Source: Enterococcus lemanii (GTDB lineage Bacteria; Bacillota; Bacilli; Lactobacillales; Enterococcaceae). From it: a stretch of DNA of 64,000 bases. Positions 1 through 11,435 of the stretch are shown here, piece after piece. The DNA lies in the NCBI RefSeq assembly GCF_016909125.1, contig NZ_JAFBFD010000007.1, positions 1 through 64,000 on the forward strand. Direction: 5' to 3'. Position 1 is the stretch's first letter, and each line of letters starts with the position of its first letter. Position numbers and translations under genes: made by a program. The notes below the pieces were generated by a model, which was not told the DNA's origin, did no database searches, and saw nothing but the letters and a program-made list of their open reading frames with translations.

Positions 1-40
1 TTAATTATAAGGGAAACAGATGCTTTTTTGTTATAGAAAG

Positions 41-78
41 AAAAAGGGTGTTCTTACCAATTTCTTAGTAACAACACC
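41..78 (-). terminator. possible second terminator
   Basis: Read on the minus strand, an imperfect stem (GGTGTT and AACACC with an inner GTTAC/GTAA pairing) is followed by a pyrimidine-rich CTTTTTCTTT tract. It lies beyond the stronger hairpin at 103-140 and would act as a back-up stop for the alpha-galactosidase operon, or belong to a gene outside the window. Confidence 0.4.
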
Positions 79-102
79 AAATATTATAGACCCATAATCT
101 GC

Positions 103-140
103 AAAAAACCACCACGAAAAACGTTTTTCGTGGTGGTTTT
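103..140 (-). terminator. terminator of alpha-galactosidase operon
   Basis: A perfect inverted repeat (AAAACCACCACGAAAAACG and its complement) begins right after the aga stop codon. Runs of A and T flank both sides, so it could stop transcription in either direction. It ends the operon that runs leftward from about position 5371. Confidence 0.85.
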
Positions 141-145
141 ACTTA

Positions 146-2371
146 TTATACTTCTTTAAAATAAAAGCGTTGGGTCGCGTAATCTCCGTGCAGAGAATCA
201 TCGACGTATAATCCTAGATGCATCAATTCTGAACCGGTTATTTGTTGGTCATTCCACTGGTAAATCCCATCGGTTTTTAGCCCTGCTAATTTTAGCGTCA
301 CAAAAGGCGCTGCCGCATCGGCTAGTGGTCTAAAATAAAAGGCCATTGCTTCTTTTTGATCTTTCGAAACAAACATCCAAGCGACGTCGTTACTTTCATA
401 AGGGCTTTGCAAACGAATAAACGTGCCAAATTGCAGTAGTTGACGGTGTTGTTTGTAAAACTGTACTTGTTCTTTAATTTCTGCTTTTTCATCGGCCGTT
501 AGTTGGGTTAAATCTAATTCATAACCAAAGACACCCGACATCGCGACATTGCCACGTATCGCTAAACTGGTTTGACGATTTGTTTGGTGATTTGGTACAG
601 CTGAAACGTGCGCCCCAATACTTGAAATTGGGTAGACCATGCTCGTACCATGTTGGATTTTCAAACGCGAAATGGCATCCGTGTTATCACTCGTCCAAGC
701 TTGTGGCATATAATGAAGGAAACCTGCGTCAAAGCGCCCACCACCACCGGAGCAACTTTCAAATAAAATTTCTGGGTAATTTTGAGTTAATTTTTCTAAA
801 AATTCATATAAGCCTAACATATAACGGTGTGATACTTCACCTTGCATCGCTGGATCAAGTAGTAGCGAGTAAACTTCCGTCATGTTGCGGTTCATGTCCC
901 ACTTAATGTAATCAATCGGCACGCGGTCTAAAATGGCGGTCATTTGTTGGTAAATATTTTCGCGGACATCCGCACGTGAAAAATCAAGAACATACTGATT
1001 GCGGCTAACCGACTTGCCTCGATTTGGCGTTGCTAAAACCCACTCTGGATGCTGACGATACAATTCACTATTGGCCGAAATCATCTCTGGTTCAAACCAT
1101 AAACCAAATTTCATCCCTTGCTGGTGTACATAGTCCGCTAGTCCGGCTAACCCTTTGGCTAATTTGCCTTCATATTCAAACCAGTCCCCCAACGAACGAT
1201 TGTCATCATCACGCACACCGAACCAACCATCATCTAAAACAAACATTTCAATCCCTAACGCTTTGGCTTGGTCCACAATCCCATAAATTTTTTCGTCGTT
1301 GAAATTAAAGTATGTCGCTTCCCAGTTGTTGATTAAAGTTGGTCGTTCTTGTAGCTGATATTTCCCTCGAACTAAGCGTTGATTAAACAAATCATGATAC
1401 GTCTGTGACATCGTGTTTAGCCCGGTTGCACTATAAACACTCACCACTTCTGGCGTTTCAAACGCCGCACCTGGTAAAAGCTGCCAACCAAAGTTAAACG
1501 AATTGATACCTGTCACCACACGCGTTTGTAAGAAAGCATCTTTTTGAATCACCGTTTCATGGTTGCCACTATAAACCAAACAAATCCCATAAGCTTCCCC
1601 TTGAAACTCGGTCGTCGTTGGTTCAACCAATGCAACAAACGGGTTTTGTTGATGCGAGCTCGAACCGCGTTTACTATCAAAAACTCGTGTGCCAATTTCA
1701 ATTTTTTCGCGCGTCATTTGACGTTCTTTTGCCCAAGTTCCATTTAAATGAATGACGTCTAGCGCACGATTCGGAAAATCAAGACACTGACTAGCCAGCT
1801 GATTGACCTCAACCGTTGTCGTGCTTTCATTACTGATTTTTGTTGAACGAATTATCGCACTATAATCAGCATAAATGGTATAGGACAAACGCAAAGTTAA
1901 CTGCGCAACCGGGTCTTTTAAATAAATGTGCAGTGTTTCTGCTTCTTTTTCCTCTTTCACATACGTACTTGGCAATCCTGTTAATTTAGGTTTGCCGGCA
2001 AGAATTTCATAACGATCATAACGAAAATCGGTGACGCGACTGCCATTTGCTAATTTCAAATTAAAAGCCGGTTCACGAAAATCGCCATAACCATAGCCTG
2101 GATACTCCAACATGAGCGTATCAATCGAATACGAACGCGCCGTTGCCCCAGCTGGATTGGGTGAAAAAGAACGGTTACTGCGCAAGAACTGATAGTGACC
2201 CGAATAATCACTCAATGCTTGTCCATAATAAAGATGGGCTAAATACCCTTCTTCTTCAATTTGAATTAAATAACTAATTTGTTCATTTTTCAAATGAAAA
2301 ACTTGTTTGTTTTCATCAAAAGTAATCATTTTTTTACTCGCTTTCGAATTTTTGTTATTTGACCGAACCAT
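146..2371 (-). CDS. aga: alpha-galactosidase, GH36
   Basis: The 741-residue protein is a cytoplasmic alpha-galactosidase that removes terminal alpha-1,6-galactose from melibiose, raffinose or stachyose. Family hallmarks are visible: the DDGWFG motif near residue 380, KWDMNR with the expected nucleophile Asp492, the CSGGGGRFD motif near 540, and SDNTD with the expected acid/base Asp562. There is no signal peptide, and the length matches bacterial GH36 enzymes. The ATG at 2369-2371 follows AGGA by 7 nt and overlaps the upstream permease by 17 bp, so translation is probably coupled. It is the last gene of an importer operon, so its substrate likely arrives intact through MsmEFG. Sugar specificity within the alpha-galactosides cannot be read from sequence. 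Confidence 0.95.
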   Translation of the reverse strand: MVRSNNKNSKASKKMITFDENKQVFHLKNEQISYLIQIEEEGYLAHLYYGQALSDYSGHYQFLRSNRSFSPNPAGATARSYSIDTLMLEYPGYGYGDFREPAFNLKLANGSRVTDFRYDRYEILAGKPKLTGLPSTYVKEEKEAETLHIYLKDPVAQLTLRLSYTIYADYSAIIRSTKISNESTTTVEVNQLASQCLDFPNRALDVIHLNGTWAKERQMTREKIEIGTRVFDSKRGSSSHQQNPFVALVEPTTTEFQGEAYGICLVYSGNHETVIQKDAFLQTRVVTGINSFNFGWQLLPGAAFETPEVVSVYSATGLNTMSQTYHDLFNQRLVRGKYQLQERPTLINNWEATYFNFNDEKIYGIVDQAKALGIEMFVLDDGWFGVRDDDNRSLGDWFEYEGKLAKGLAGLADYVHQQGMKFGLWFEPEMISANSELYRQHPEWVLATPNRGKSVSRNQYVLDFSRADVRENIYQQMTAILDRVPIDYIKWDMNRNMTEVYSLLLDPAMQGEVSHRYMLGLYEFLEKLTQNYPEILFESCSGGGGRFDAGFLHYMPQAWTSDNTDAISRLKIQHGTSMVYPISSIGAHVSAVPNHQTNRQTSLAIRGNVAMSGVFGYELDLTQLTADEKAEIKEQVQFYKQHRQLLQFGTFIRLQSPYESNDVAWMFVSKDQKEAMAFYFRPLADAAAPFVTLKLAGLKTDGIYQWNDQQITGSELMHLGLYVDDSLHGDYATQRFYFKEV

Positions 2372-3179
2372 TGGTCATTCCTGAAATAATATTTTTTTGG
2401 AAGATTAAATATACAATTAGGATTACCACAATCCCCACCACGTAAGAAGCAAATGATGGCCCATAATCACTAAAGTATTGCCCTTGATAATTGTACTGGA
2501 AAAGTGGCAAAGTCCAATTGGACGAATCTTTATTTAATAAAAGTAACGGTAAAAGAAAATCGTTCCAAATCCATAAGGCATTAATAATTAGCGTTGTCGC
2601 ATGCATCGGTTTCATTAATGGAAAGACAATTTGAAAGTACATACGAAATTTACCACAACCATCAATTTCAGCTGCTTCATCCAGTTCGATTGGAATTGCT
2701 GTTTTAATATACCCTACATATAAAAATAACGTCTGCGGAATCGCATAAGCCAAGTATAAAATAATTAACCCTGTAATGTTTGATAAACCTAACTTTGTCA
2801 TCATCGTCGTAATTGGAATCATAATCACCTGAAAGGGTACAAAAATACCAAGGATTAAAAAAGAATACATCAAGGCGAACGCTTTTTTCTTTGACAAATT
2901 GCGGGCAATCGAGAAGGCTGCCATTGGAACAAACAAAGTGATCAACGCGATTGAAACAACCGAGATAATCGTTGAGTTAAAAAAGTATTGACCAATCCCA
3001 TCGGTTAACAGTCGTTGAAAATTATCCGTTGTAAAGGGATTGGGTAAGCCAAAAAAGTTGCTCGTAATCTGATTGGTATCTTTAAATGAACTAATAACCG
3101 TTAAGTATAGTGGAATAAAAATCAGAATAAATCCTAAACTTAAAAATAAATAATGAAAAATTGAGTTTTTTTGCTTCAT
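2355..3179 (-). CDS. msmG: sugar ABC transporter permease, MsmG type
   Basis: This is a 274-residue integral membrane permease of the MalG/MsmG branch of carbohydrate ABC importers. It has about six hydrophobic segments and the cytoplasmic EAA loop (ELDEAAEIDGCGKFRMYFQI, near residues 167-186) that docks the ATPase. The start is well supported by GGGGAGG 7 nt upstream of ATG. It is paired with the MsmF-type permease just upstream and overlaps aga downstream. No ATPase gene lies in the operon; as is usual for such operons, a shared MsmK-type ATPase encoded elsewhere probably energises it. The substrate is inferred from the neighbouring alpha-galactosidase. The symbol follows the Streptococcus mutans msm system by analogy. 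Confidence 0.85.
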   Translation of the reverse strand: MKQKNSIFHYLFLSLGFILIFIPLYLTVISSFKDTNQITSNFFGLPNPFTTDNFQRLLTDGIGQYFFNSTIISVVSIALITLFVPMAAFSIARNLSKKKAFALMYSFLILGIFVPFQVIMIPITTMMTKLGLSNITGLIILYLAYAIPQTLFLYVGYIKTAIPIELDEAAEIDGCGKFRMYFQIVFPLMKPMHATTLIINALWIWNDFLLPLLLLNKDSSNWTLPLFQYNYQGQYFSDYGPSFASYVVGIVVILIVYLIFQKNIISGMTNGSVK

Positions 3180-3193
3180 CTGTCTTTCCTCCC

Positions 3194-4066
3194 CTAAACT
3201 TCAAACCGTTTAGATAAACGAATTTGTAAGACTGAAATAACTGCAATGACCATAAACAAGACCACTGCAATGGCATTAGCATAGCCGTATTGATTGCTCT
3301 TAAAAGCATAATTATAAACAAGGAGACCCAAAGTCGTGGTTTTATCACTTGGTCCGCCGCCAGTTAAGGCATAAATTAAATCAAATGCTGTTAATCCTGC
3401 TTTTAAAGCCATAATAAAGACCATACTTAATGACGGTAACAAATACGGAAATTCAATATGGATAAATTTTTGTTGGCTCGTTGCACCATCAATCGAAGCA
3501 GCTTCTAAAATTTCTTCTGGAATACTTTGCAAGCCCGCTAGAAAAATAACCACCGGCATGGCAATCCCTTGCCATAAGGCGACAAATAAGACACCCCAAA
3601 AGACTGTTTTTTCATTGGCAATTAAATTTTGTTCTAAAAATCCCCAACCAAGTTTTTCCCCTAATTGTGGTAAGCCATAATTAAAGATCTGCTTAAAAAT
3701 TAAACCGAGTGTGACCGTGCTTAAAACTGCTGGGAAGAAGTAGGCTGTCCTAAAAAAGCCCACTCCTTTCATTTTGCGATTTAAAAATCGAGCAATCACA
3801 ATACCCAAAACCACTTCACCTACAATTAATCCTAGCGTAAAAATAACCGTAAAGCCAATCGATTTCATAAATTTTTGGTCTGATAAAATCGCTTGAAAAT
3901 TTCTTAACCCAACAAAATTGTAATTGTTCGTTAGTCCTGTCCAGTCAGTTAAACTGTAGAAAAAACCTTGCAACATCGGTAAATAGAAAAAGATTACTTG
4001 TAATAATATTGGGATTAATACAAAAAGATAGGCCCAATAATGATTGAAAAGACTATTTTTTTTCAT
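3194..4066 (-). CDS. msmF: sugar ABC transporter permease, MsmF type
   Basis: This 290-residue membrane permease belongs to the MalF/MsmF branch and should form the heterodimeric channel with the MsmG-type protein. About six membrane spans and an EAA loop (EILEAASIDGATSQQKF) are visible. I prefer the ATG at 4066, because AAGGA is 8 nt upstream; an in-frame ATG at 4075 overlaps that site and would have no room for it. It starts 14 bp after the msmE stop and is followed 14 bp later by msmG, so the genes are co-transcribed. Transport of alpha-galactosides is inferred from the operon partners. Confidence 0.85.
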   Translation of the reverse strand: MKKNSLFNHYWAYLFVLIPILLQVIFFYLPMLQGFFYSLTDWTGLTNNYNFVGLRNFQAILSDQKFMKSIGFTVIFTLGLIVGEVVLGIVIARFLNRKMKGVGFFRTAYFFPAVLSTVTLGLIFKQIFNYGLPQLGEKLGWGFLEQNLIANEKTVFWGVLFVALWQGIAMPVVIFLAGLQSIPEEILEAASIDGATSQQKFIHIEFPYLLPSLSMVFIMALKAGLTAFDLIYALTGGGPSDKTTTLGLLVYNYAFKSNQYGYANAIAVVLFMVIAVISVLQIRLSKRFEV

Positions 4067-4080
4067 TGCTCTCATCCTTA

Positions 4081-5328
4081 CTATTTCATCGTGTCAAAGA
4101 AATTGTTCAAATTTGAAGCCAATTGTTTTCGGTCTTGATTATTTACATATTCAACCGTCATATGGTGGAATGTTTCTTCTGAAGTCCAATCTTTTTGTAA
4201 CCAAACAATTTGGCGATCGGTAAAGACGTATTGCGTCACACCTGCTGTCTCTGGGAAACGATCTTGTGTTTCCACCGCTGTTACAGAAGTCGGCGCACCA
4301 TCTACGTCATAATACTTTTGCATTGCGTCTTTTGTTGTCATGTATGCAACAAATTTATTGGCAGCTTCTTTATTTTTTGAACTTTCTGCAATTGACAAAG
4401 CTAAATCGGCTGCACCAACCGTCATTTGTTCGTCTTCTTTTTGCCCCGGATAAGCAAACATTCCAATTTCAAATGTTGGGTTTTGGTTTTGAACGGCTGG
4501 CAATGCCCAAATCCCATTCGGGAAAATCAATGCTTTCTCTTTGGCAAAAGCAGCTACTGCGTCATCATAAGTCGCCCCATTTGCATTTTTTTGTCCAGTA
4601 CCATTCAGTAAATCTAATTGATCGGCGACTTGATCAAAATCAGAATTCCCAACTTGAATGCTGCCTTTTGGACTACGAACAAGTGCATCATTCGCTGCGG
4701 TAAATCCGCCCGTCGTCGTTGCCCAAGCAAGTTGATGATAACCATTTAATGTCCATGCATCGGCTTGTGTTAAAGATAATGCAAAAGGAACTTCCTCTTT
4801 ATCTTGAATGTTTTGAACGAGTGCTTCAAATTCTGACCAAGTATTCGGAACTTCTAAACCTAATTCAGCAAATTTTGTTTTATTATAGAAGAAACCCCAA
4901 GCATTACTTGTTAAAGGGATTGAATATATTTTATCATTAATTGCATATGGATTAGCTGCCCCTTCTGACAAATTACTCAAGTACTCCGCTTGTGTTAAAT
5001 CAGCGAAGATATCGTTTTTCGCCCACTCCTGAAAATCAGCATTTTGTGGGAAAACATTGATTACATCTGGGATATCGCCACTTGAAATCCGTGTTTTTAA
5101 AACCGTTCCCGCATCTGGAACATTAGTAAACTTCACTTTAATCTCAGGGTTTTCTTTTTCAAAATCGTTAATAATTTCTTGGAGAGTACTTTGCATTTCT
5201 TTTTTCTGACTAAAAAACTCAATTTCTGTCTTACCATCTTTGTCTGCTTCTTTACTGCCACACGCGCTCATTAAGACAAGTGAACTTAAAACTGTTGCTC
5301 CAACGAACCATTTTTTTGAGATTTTCAT
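4081..5328 (-). CDS. msmE: sugar-binding lipoprotein of ABC importer, MsmE type
   Basis: This is a 415-residue extracellular solute-binding lipoprotein (SBP family 1) that captures the sugar for the MsmFG channel. The N-terminus is a lipoprotein signal, with positive residues, a hydrophobic stretch and the lipobox LMSAC ending in the acylated Cys. The ATG at 5328 is preceded by AGGGGG at good spacing; an upstream in-frame extension would destroy the signal peptide. It is the first structural gene of the operon. Its promoter is at 5378-5406, with operator-like repeats and a CRE around it, so the operon is probably induced by its sugar through the adjacent LacI-family repressor and repressed by glucose through CcpA. 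An alpha-galactoside ligand is an inference from aga. Confidence 0.88.
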   Translation of the reverse strand: MKISKKWFVGATVLSSLVLMSACGSKEADKDGKTEIEFFSQKKEMQSTLQEIINDFEKENPEIKVKFTNVPDAGTVLKTRISSGDIPDVINVFPQNADFQEWAKNDIFADLTQAEYLSNLSEGAANPYAINDKIYSIPLTSNAWGFFYNKTKFAELGLEVPNTWSEFEALVQNIQDKEEVPFALSLTQADAWTLNGYHQLAWATTTGGFTAANDALVRSPKGSIQVGNSDFDQVADQLDLLNGTGQKNANGATYDDAVAAFAKEKALIFPNGIWALPAVQNQNPTFEIGMFAYPGQKEDEQMTVGAADLALSIAESSKNKEAANKFVAYMTTKDAMQKYYDVDGAPTSVTAVETQDRFPETAGVTQYVFTDRQIVWLQKDWTSEETFHHMTVEYVNNQDRKQLASNLNNFFDTMK

Positions 5329-5350
5329 ATTATTTCCCCCTAAACCATTT

Positions 5351-5365
5351 TGTTTGCGCTTTCTT
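5351..5365 (-). promoter_or_regulatory. catabolite response element (CRE) candidate
   Basis: The minus strand reads AAGAAAGCGCAAACA, one mismatch from the CcpA consensus WTGNAANCGNWNNCW. It lies a few bases downstream of the predicted msmE start point, a position where CcpA blocks elongation. Confidence 0.55.
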
Positions 5366-5377
5366 ATTACTAAACAT

Positions 5378-5406
5378 ATCTTAAACGTTAACCAAAATAA
5401 AGTCAA
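5378..5406 (-). promoter_or_regulatory. msmE operon promoter
   Basis: On the minus strand, TTGACT and TAAGAT are separated by exactly 17 bp. The spacer contains GTTAACC (within the repeat at 5387-5401), so a repressor bound there would exclude RNA polymerase. It lies downstream of the regulator gene's terminator, so the structural genes have their own promoter. Confidence 0.75.
5387..5401. repeat. operator-like repeat GTTAACYAAAATAAA, copy 1
   Basis: GTTAACCAAAATAAA here matches GTTAACTAAAATAAA at 6525-6539 in 14 of 15 bases. Shorter relatives occur at 5410-5421 (TTTACTAAAATA) and 6583-6594 (GTTTACTAAACG). The two regions flank the LacI-family regulator gene, one in the msmE promoter and one in front of the regulator, so I infer operators for that regulator. 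Confidence 0.45.
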
Positions 5407-5434
5407 TAGTTTTTACTAAAATATTTAAGTTAAC

Positions 5435-5470
5435 AAAAAGAGTGAACACTTAAGTTGTGTTCACTCTTTT
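5435..5470 (-). terminator. terminator of LacI-family regulator gene
   Basis: The stem AAAGAGTGAACAC pairs with GTGTTCACTCTTT around a short loop, with A/T runs on both sides. It directly abuts the regulator's stop codon and separates it from the msmE promoter. Confidence 0.8.
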
Positions 5471-6539
<1,069 letters not shown>

Positions 6540-6608
6540 CCACATATATACTGAAATAGCAAGCTTTATCTATTAAAAATTTGTTTACTAAACGAATTGT
6601 TTACTTTT

Positions 6609-7451
6609 TTAAAATACGACTTCCATTCCATCATAACTTGTCACTATTGCATTTTTTTCGCTTAAAGTGCACATTTGGGCAAAGTTCATGCCACCATTAT
6701 GGGAAAAGTGACTCGCAATAAACTGCGTCTGATCGTGGATAAGCCCTAATTGCCGCATGTGTGCAATCAAAGCTAGGTTTTCTTTTAGTGACATATGGAC
6801 TGGATCGCTACTTGCTCGTTCTTGTCCCGTACAATCAAGTGATACACAGTCAAATAGCCAATGATGTTGCGCTAAAAAGCTGAGATCTGCTTCTTTAGGA
6901 ACGCCCGTATCATGGCCATAAAAAAGACACTTGCCATCGCTCAAATTTTGAATGGCATAACTTAGACAGTCCGCTTCAAAATGGCCATGTTGCGCTGGGA
7001 TTGGGCAAACACGATACGAACCAATCGTTGTTTCTTCGTAAGGTGTGAGCGTATGGTAAAGCAAACGACGCTCATCAAACCGTCCTTCTAGTTCAAAGGC
7101 CCGGTCATAAAATTCTTTAACAAAAGGACTCCCGTAAACATGTAAAACATTGGGTAAATTTTGCGCGTAACCACTCATGCGTAATGCTAAATCTTCCCCA
7201 TAAAAATGATCGCCATGCCAATGCGTGAGTAGTAGATGTTCCACCTGATTAAAATCGATTTGGTGTTGCAACTGATGTAGATAGCTATCTGCTGTAAAAT
7301 CAATTAGTAATTGGCCATCATCGACCCACGTTTGCATTTGCGTGCGAATCTCTTTACCTTTTTCTTTTCTTGCAAAAGCACAAACCTCACATGTACAAAA
7401 AATCGCTGGGACCCGTTCAGCGGTTGCCGTTCCTAAATATTTTATTTTCAC
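6609..7451 (-). CDS. MBL-fold metallo-hydrolase, PhnP-like
   Basis: This 280-residue protein has the metallo-beta-lactamase fold. The metal-binding signature THWHGDHF (TH-x-H-x-DH) is near residues 76-83, with later His/Asp ligands (AQHGHFEADC, GHDTG, ASHFSHNGG). An N-terminal CTCEVC cluster resembles the extra zinc site of PhnP, the cyclic phosphodiesterase. It starts with GTG, supported by GAGGTG 6 nt upstream. No phosphonate genes are nearby, so the real substrate is unknown; a cyclic nucleotide or phosphodiester is the most that family membership allows. It stands alone between rpoC and the sugar regulator. Confidence 0.8.
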   Translation of the reverse strand: MKIKYLGTATAERVPAIFCTCEVCAFARKEKGKEIRTQMQTWVDDGQLLIDFTADSYLHQLQHQIDFNQVEHLLLTHWHGDHFYGEDLALRMSGYAQNLPNVLHVYGSPFVKEFYDRAFELEGRFDERRLLYHTLTPYEETTIGSYRVCPIPAQHGHFEADCLSYAIQNLSDGKCLFYGHDTGVPKEADLSFLAQHHWLFDCVSLDCTGQERASSDPVHMSLKENLALIAHMRQLGLIHDQTQFIASHFSHNGGMNFAQMCTLSEKNAIVTSYDGMEVVF

Positions 7452-7626
7452 TCAAATCACCTCTCATTATTTATCACTTTTTAGAATATGCTTTCTCCGC
7501 TTTATTTGAAAGTGGTTTAAAAAAAAGAGAAAATCTATTATAAAATAAAGAACTGTTCAAGTAAGGAAGCCTTGTTAAGTAAACATTCACCGCTCAGAAA
7601 TAGCAATTATTCAGCGTTTAGACCAT

Positions 7627-7661
7627 AAAAAAAGATTAGCCATAAAAGCTAACCTTTTTTG
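7627..7661 (-). terminator. terminator of rpoBC
   Basis: On the minus strand, AAAAAAGGTTAGC pairs with GCTAATCTTTTTT around a 7-nt loop, followed by T residues. It lies immediately downstream of the rpoC stop codon. Confidence 0.85.
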
Positions 7662-7669
7662 TTATTTCA

Positions 7670-10600
7670 TTATAGTTTCCCTTGCTCCATTGCTGCATCT
7701 TCTGCGGCCATTTGTGCTTCGATATCTGAAATACTATAGACATTTTCGCTTGCAACGGTTACTTCTTTTGGTTCCATGTTGCGGTAACGTGGCATACCTG
7801 TTCCTGCTGGAATAATTTTTCCGATGATAACATTTTCTTTCAAGCCAAGTAAGTGGTCTTTCTTACCACGAATCGCCGCATCTGTTAAGACACGTGTCGT
7901 TTCTTGGAAGGAAGCGGCAGATAAGAAACTATTAGTCTCAAGGGAAGCTTTCGTAATTCCAAGTAGAACCGGACGAGATGTTGCTGGGACGCGACCAGAA
8001 ACAATCGCTTCGTAGTTACGGTCTTTAAAGTCGGCAATATCCATTAAAGTACCTGGTAAGATATCGGTATCACCTGGATCCATGATGCGAACTTTACGTA
8101 ACATTTGACGAACCATTACTTCAATATGTTTATCGCCAATTTCTACCCCTTGCATCCGGTAAACACGTTGCACTTCACGTAATAAGTAGTTTTCAACTGT
8201 TAGTACGTCACAAACTTGAAGTAAGTGTTTTGGCTCAATTGAACCTTCCGTTAACGGTGCACCACGATCAATCATGTCGCCTTGTGCTACTTTCATACGT
8301 GCAGTAAATGGTACTTGGTAAGTTCTCGTGTCGGTTTCACCTTTAATGGTTACTTCTTTCACGCGTGTCGCTGCATCTTCTGTGATATCGATCACTTCAC
8401 CTGTTACCTCAGAGATTACTGCTTGACCTTTTGGATTACGTGCTTCAAAGATCTCTTGAACACGAGGAAGACCTTGCGTGATATCGTCTCCGGCAACCCC
8501 ACCAGTATGGAACGTACGCATCGTCAACTGTGTACCTGGTTCTCCGATTGATTGCGCAGCGATGGTTCCAACTGCCTCACCAACTTCAACTTCATTACCA
8601 GTTGCCAAGTTACGGCCATAACAATGTTTACATACACCGTGTTTGGTATTACATGTAAAGACGGAGCGAATCGTTACTTTTTCAATGCCCGCTTTAATCG
8701 TTTGTTTTGCTAAATCTTCCGTAATTAAATCGTTGGCTGCAACAATCACTTCACCTGTTTCTGGGTGAATAATTGATTTACGTGCATAACGACCAATTAA
8801 ACGTTCTTCTAAAGATTCGATAATTTCATTGCCTTCACGGATAGTCGCAATGTCTAATCCGCGATCGGTACCACAATCGTCTTCACGAATGATGACATCT
8901 TGGGCAACGTCAACTAAACGACGCGTTAAGTATCCTGAATCGGCTGTCTTCAAGGCGGTATCGGTCATTCCTTTACGCGCCCCGTGAGTCGAGATAAACA
9001 TTTCTAAAACGGTTAACCCTTCACGGAAGTTAGAAATGATTGGTAATTCCATGATTTTCCCACTTGGAGCCGCCATCAGTCCACGCATTCCCGCTAATTG
9101 GGTAAAGTTGGAGATGTTACCACGGGCACCAGAATCAGACATCATGAAGATTGGATTTTTTGCATCTAATGTTTCCATTAGTTTAATTTGAATTTGATCT
9201 TTCGCGCTATTCCAAACACCAATGACGCGTTCGTATCGTTCATCATCCGTAATTAAACCACGACGGAATTGTTTAGTAATGCTATTCACTTGTTTATGTG
9301 CTTCTTCGATAATATCATGTTTTTCTTCTAAGACCATGATATCGGCAATTCCAACCGTAATCCCTGCCATTGTCGAATGTTTGTACCCTAGATCTTTCAT
9401 ACGGTCAAGCATGCGAGATGTTTCGGTTACTTTGAAACGTTTGAAGACTTCGGCAATCACGTTTCCTAGATTTTTCTTCTTAAATGGTCCGACTAAATCT
9501 TGGGTCTTAATGTATTCTGGAATATTCGTACCTGCTGGAACAAAATATTTATCCGGTGTTTTAACCGTTAAGTTATAGTCAGTTGGTTCGTTTAAGTAAG
9601 GGAACTCTGGTGGCATAATCGCGTTAAAGATAATTTTACCAACGGTTGTTAATAATAATTGCTCTTTTTGCTCTGGTGTAAATGGTTTTTCACCTAAGTG
9701 AGCAGGATCGACAGCAACACGTGAATGCAAGTGAACATAGCCATTACGCCATGCTGTAACTGCTTCATCCATGTCACGGAAAATCATGCCTTCGCCTTCA
9801 CGACCCGTTTCTTCCATTGTTAAATAGTAGTTCCCTAAAACCATATCCTGAGATGGCGTTACAACTGGTTTACCATCTTTCGGGTTCAAGATATTTTGTG
9901 CCGCTAGCATTAACATCCGTGCCTCTGCTTGGGCTTCTTCGTTTAATGGTACGTGCACCGCCATTTGGTCCCCATCAAAGTCGGCATTATAAGCTTCACA
10001 AACTAATGGGTGTAAACGAATCGCACGACCTTCGACTAAGATTGGTTCAAACGCTTGAATTCCTAATCTATGAAGCGTCGGTGCTCGGTTTAGTAGTACG
10101 GGATGCTCTTTAATCACATCTTCTAAAACGTCCCAAACATCGTCTTCTTGACGTTCAATTTTACGTTTTGCATTTTTAATGTTTGACGCAATTTCGCGTT
10201 TTACAAGTTCGTGCATCACAAATGGTTTGAATAATTCTAACGCCATTTCTTTTGGCAAACCACATTGGTACATTTGTAAAAATGGTCCAACAACGATTAC
10301 CGAACGGCCAGAATAGTCAACCCGTTTTCCAAGTAAGTTTTGACGGAAACGACCTTGTTTTCCTTTCAACATGTGAGAAAGAGATTTCAATGGACGGTTA
10401 CCTGGTCCTGTTACCGGACGGCCACGACGACCATTATCAATCAATGCGTCAACGGCTTCTTGGAGCATTCGTTTTTCATTTTGAACGATAATATTTGGAG
10501 CGTTTAAGTCTAATAAACGTTTCAAACGGTTGTTACGGTTGATTACACGACGGTATAAGTCATTTAAATCAGAAGTCGCAAAACGACCACCTTCTAATTG

Positions 10601-11326
10601 TACCATCGGGCGTAAATCAGGTGGAATAACAGGAACAACGTCCATTACCATCCAGCCTGGTTGGTTACCTGAAGCACGGAAAGCTTCTAAAATATCTAAA
10701 CGACGAATCGCGCGTGTCCGTTTTTGGCCAGAAGCGGTTTTTAACTCTTCTTTTAACTCCGCTACTTCGCCTTCTAAATTGACATTATCAAGCAATTGTT
10801 TGACCGCTTCGGCACCCATTGCGGCAGTAAATTCTTGACCATATTGATCACGTTTTTCGCGGTATTCACGTTCGGTTAACAATTGTTTCTTTTCTAAACT
10901 TGTATTTCCCGGTTCAATCACAACATATGAAGCAAAATAAATGATTTCTTCTAACGCACGTGGGCTCATGTCTAAAACTAACCCCATGCGAGATGGAATC
11001 CCTTTAAAGTACCAAATATGTGAAACTGGTGCGGCTAATTCAATGTGTCCCATGCGTTCGCGACGAACTTTTGAACGAGTGACTTCTACGCCACAACGGT
11101 CACAAACAATCCCTTTATAACGGATTCGTTTGTATTTTCCACAAGCACATTCCCAATCTTTTGTCGGACCGAAAATACGCTCATCAAATAACCCTTCTCG
11201 TTCAGGTTTTAACGTACGATAGTTAATGGTCTCAGGTTTTTTTACTTCCCCATACGACCAGCTTCTGATTTTCTCGGGAGAAGCCAAACCTATTTGCATG
11301 CTTTCGAATCTATTTACATCGATCAA
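7670..11326 (-). CDS. rpoC: RNA polymerase subunit beta'
   Basis: This is the 1218-residue catalytic beta' subunit of RNA polymerase. The N-terminal zinc site ([19 protein letters not shown]) and the active-site motif [12 protein letters not shown] with the three catalytic Asp residues are both present. I place the start at TTG 11326 ([10 protein letters not shown]). GGAGGG lies upstream, inside the longer ATG-started reading frame at 11347, and family members begin at this point. The subunit is co-transcribed with rpoB 109 bp upstream. The C-terminus ends with a short acidic tail. The gene looks intact and ordinary. Confidence 0.98.
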   Translation of the reverse strand: MIDVNRFESMQIGLASPEKIRSWSYGEVKKPETINYRTLKPEREGLFDERIFGPTKDWECACGKYKRIRYKGIVCDRCGVEVTRSKVRRERMGHIELAAPVSHIWYFKGIPSRMGLVLDMSPRALEEIIYFASYVVIEPGNTSLEKKQLLTEREYREKRDQYGQEFTAAMGAEAVKQLLDNVNLEGEVAELKEELKTASGQKRTRAIRRLDILEAFRASGNQPGWMVMDVVPVIPPDLRPMVQLEGGRFATSDLNDLYRRVINRNNRLKRLLDLNAPNIIVQNEKRMLQEAVDALIDNGRRGRPVTGPGNRPLKSLSHMLKGKQGRFRQNLLGKRVDYSGRSVIVVGPFLQMYQCGLPKEMALELFKPFVMHELVKREIASNIKNAKRKIERQEDDVWDVLEDVIKEHPVLLNRAPTLHRLGIQAFEPILVEGRAIRLHPLVCEAYNADFDGDQMAVHVPLNEEAQAEARMLMLAAQNILNPKDGKPVVTPSQDMVLGNYYLTMEETGREGEGMIFRDMDEAVTAWRNGYVHLHSRVAVDPAHLGEKPFTPEQKEQLLLTTVGKIIFNAIMPPEFPYLNEPTDYNLTVKTPDKYFVPAGTNIPEYIKTQDLVGPFKKKNLGNVIAEVFKRFKVTETSRMLDRMKDLGYKHSTMAGITVGIADIMVLEEKHDIIEEAHKQVNSITKQFRRGLITDDERYERVIGVWNSAKDQIQIKLMETLDAKNPIFMMSDSGARGNISNFTQLAGMRGLMAAPSGKIMELPIISNFREGLTVLEMFISTHGARKGMTDTALKTADSGYLTRRLVDVAQDVIIREDDCGTDRGLDIATIREGNEIIESLEERLIGRYARKSIIHPETGEVIVAANDLITEDLAKQTIKAGIEKVTIRSVFTCNTKHGVCKHCYGRNLATGNEVEVGEAVGTIAAQSIGEPGTQLTMRTFHTGGVAGDDITQGLPRVQEIFEARNPKGQAVISEVTGEVIDITEDAATRVKEVTIKGETDTRTYQVPFTARMKVAQGDMIDRGAPLTEGSIEPKHLLQVCDVLTVENYLLREVQRVYRMQGVEIGDKHIEVMVRQMLRKVRIMDPGDTDILPGTLMDIADFKDRNYEAIVSGRVPATSRPVLLGITKASLETNSFLSAASFQETTRVLTDAAIRGKKDHLLGLKENVIIGKIIPAGTGMPRYRNMEPKEVTVASENVYSISDIEAQMAAEDAAMEQGKL

Positions 11327-11383
11327 AAGGGGTTCCCTCCATTTCATTTCATGGCTAAATATTCAAAAAAACCAAGGGAGCAC

Positions 11384-11422
11384 GCGGAAAAAAAGAGGTT
11401 TTTCTTTCTCTTTTTTCCCCGC
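11384..11422 (-). other. stem-loop between rpoB and rpoC
   Basis: The stem GCGGGGAAAAAAGAG pairs with CTCTTTTTTTCCGC. No T-run follows it on the minus strand, so it is not a typical terminator. It may be an RNA processing or stability element in the rpoB-rpoC transcript. This is inference. Confidence 0.4.
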
Positions 11423-11435
11423 TAACTCCTCGTTT

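Noticed and set aside
5387-5393. GTTAACC as a BirA half-site in the msmE promoter
   Set aside because: There is no partner GGTTAAC at 14-16 bp, and the motif repeats in front of the LacI-family gene instead.
9222-9578. Open frames opposite rpoC, rpoB, clpC, prkC and other long genes
   Set aside because: They are shadows of conserved genes, without ribosome sites or recognisable products.
11384-11422. Terminator between rpoB and rpoC
   Set aside because: The stem has no T-run after it on the transcribed strand, and rpoC must be read through.
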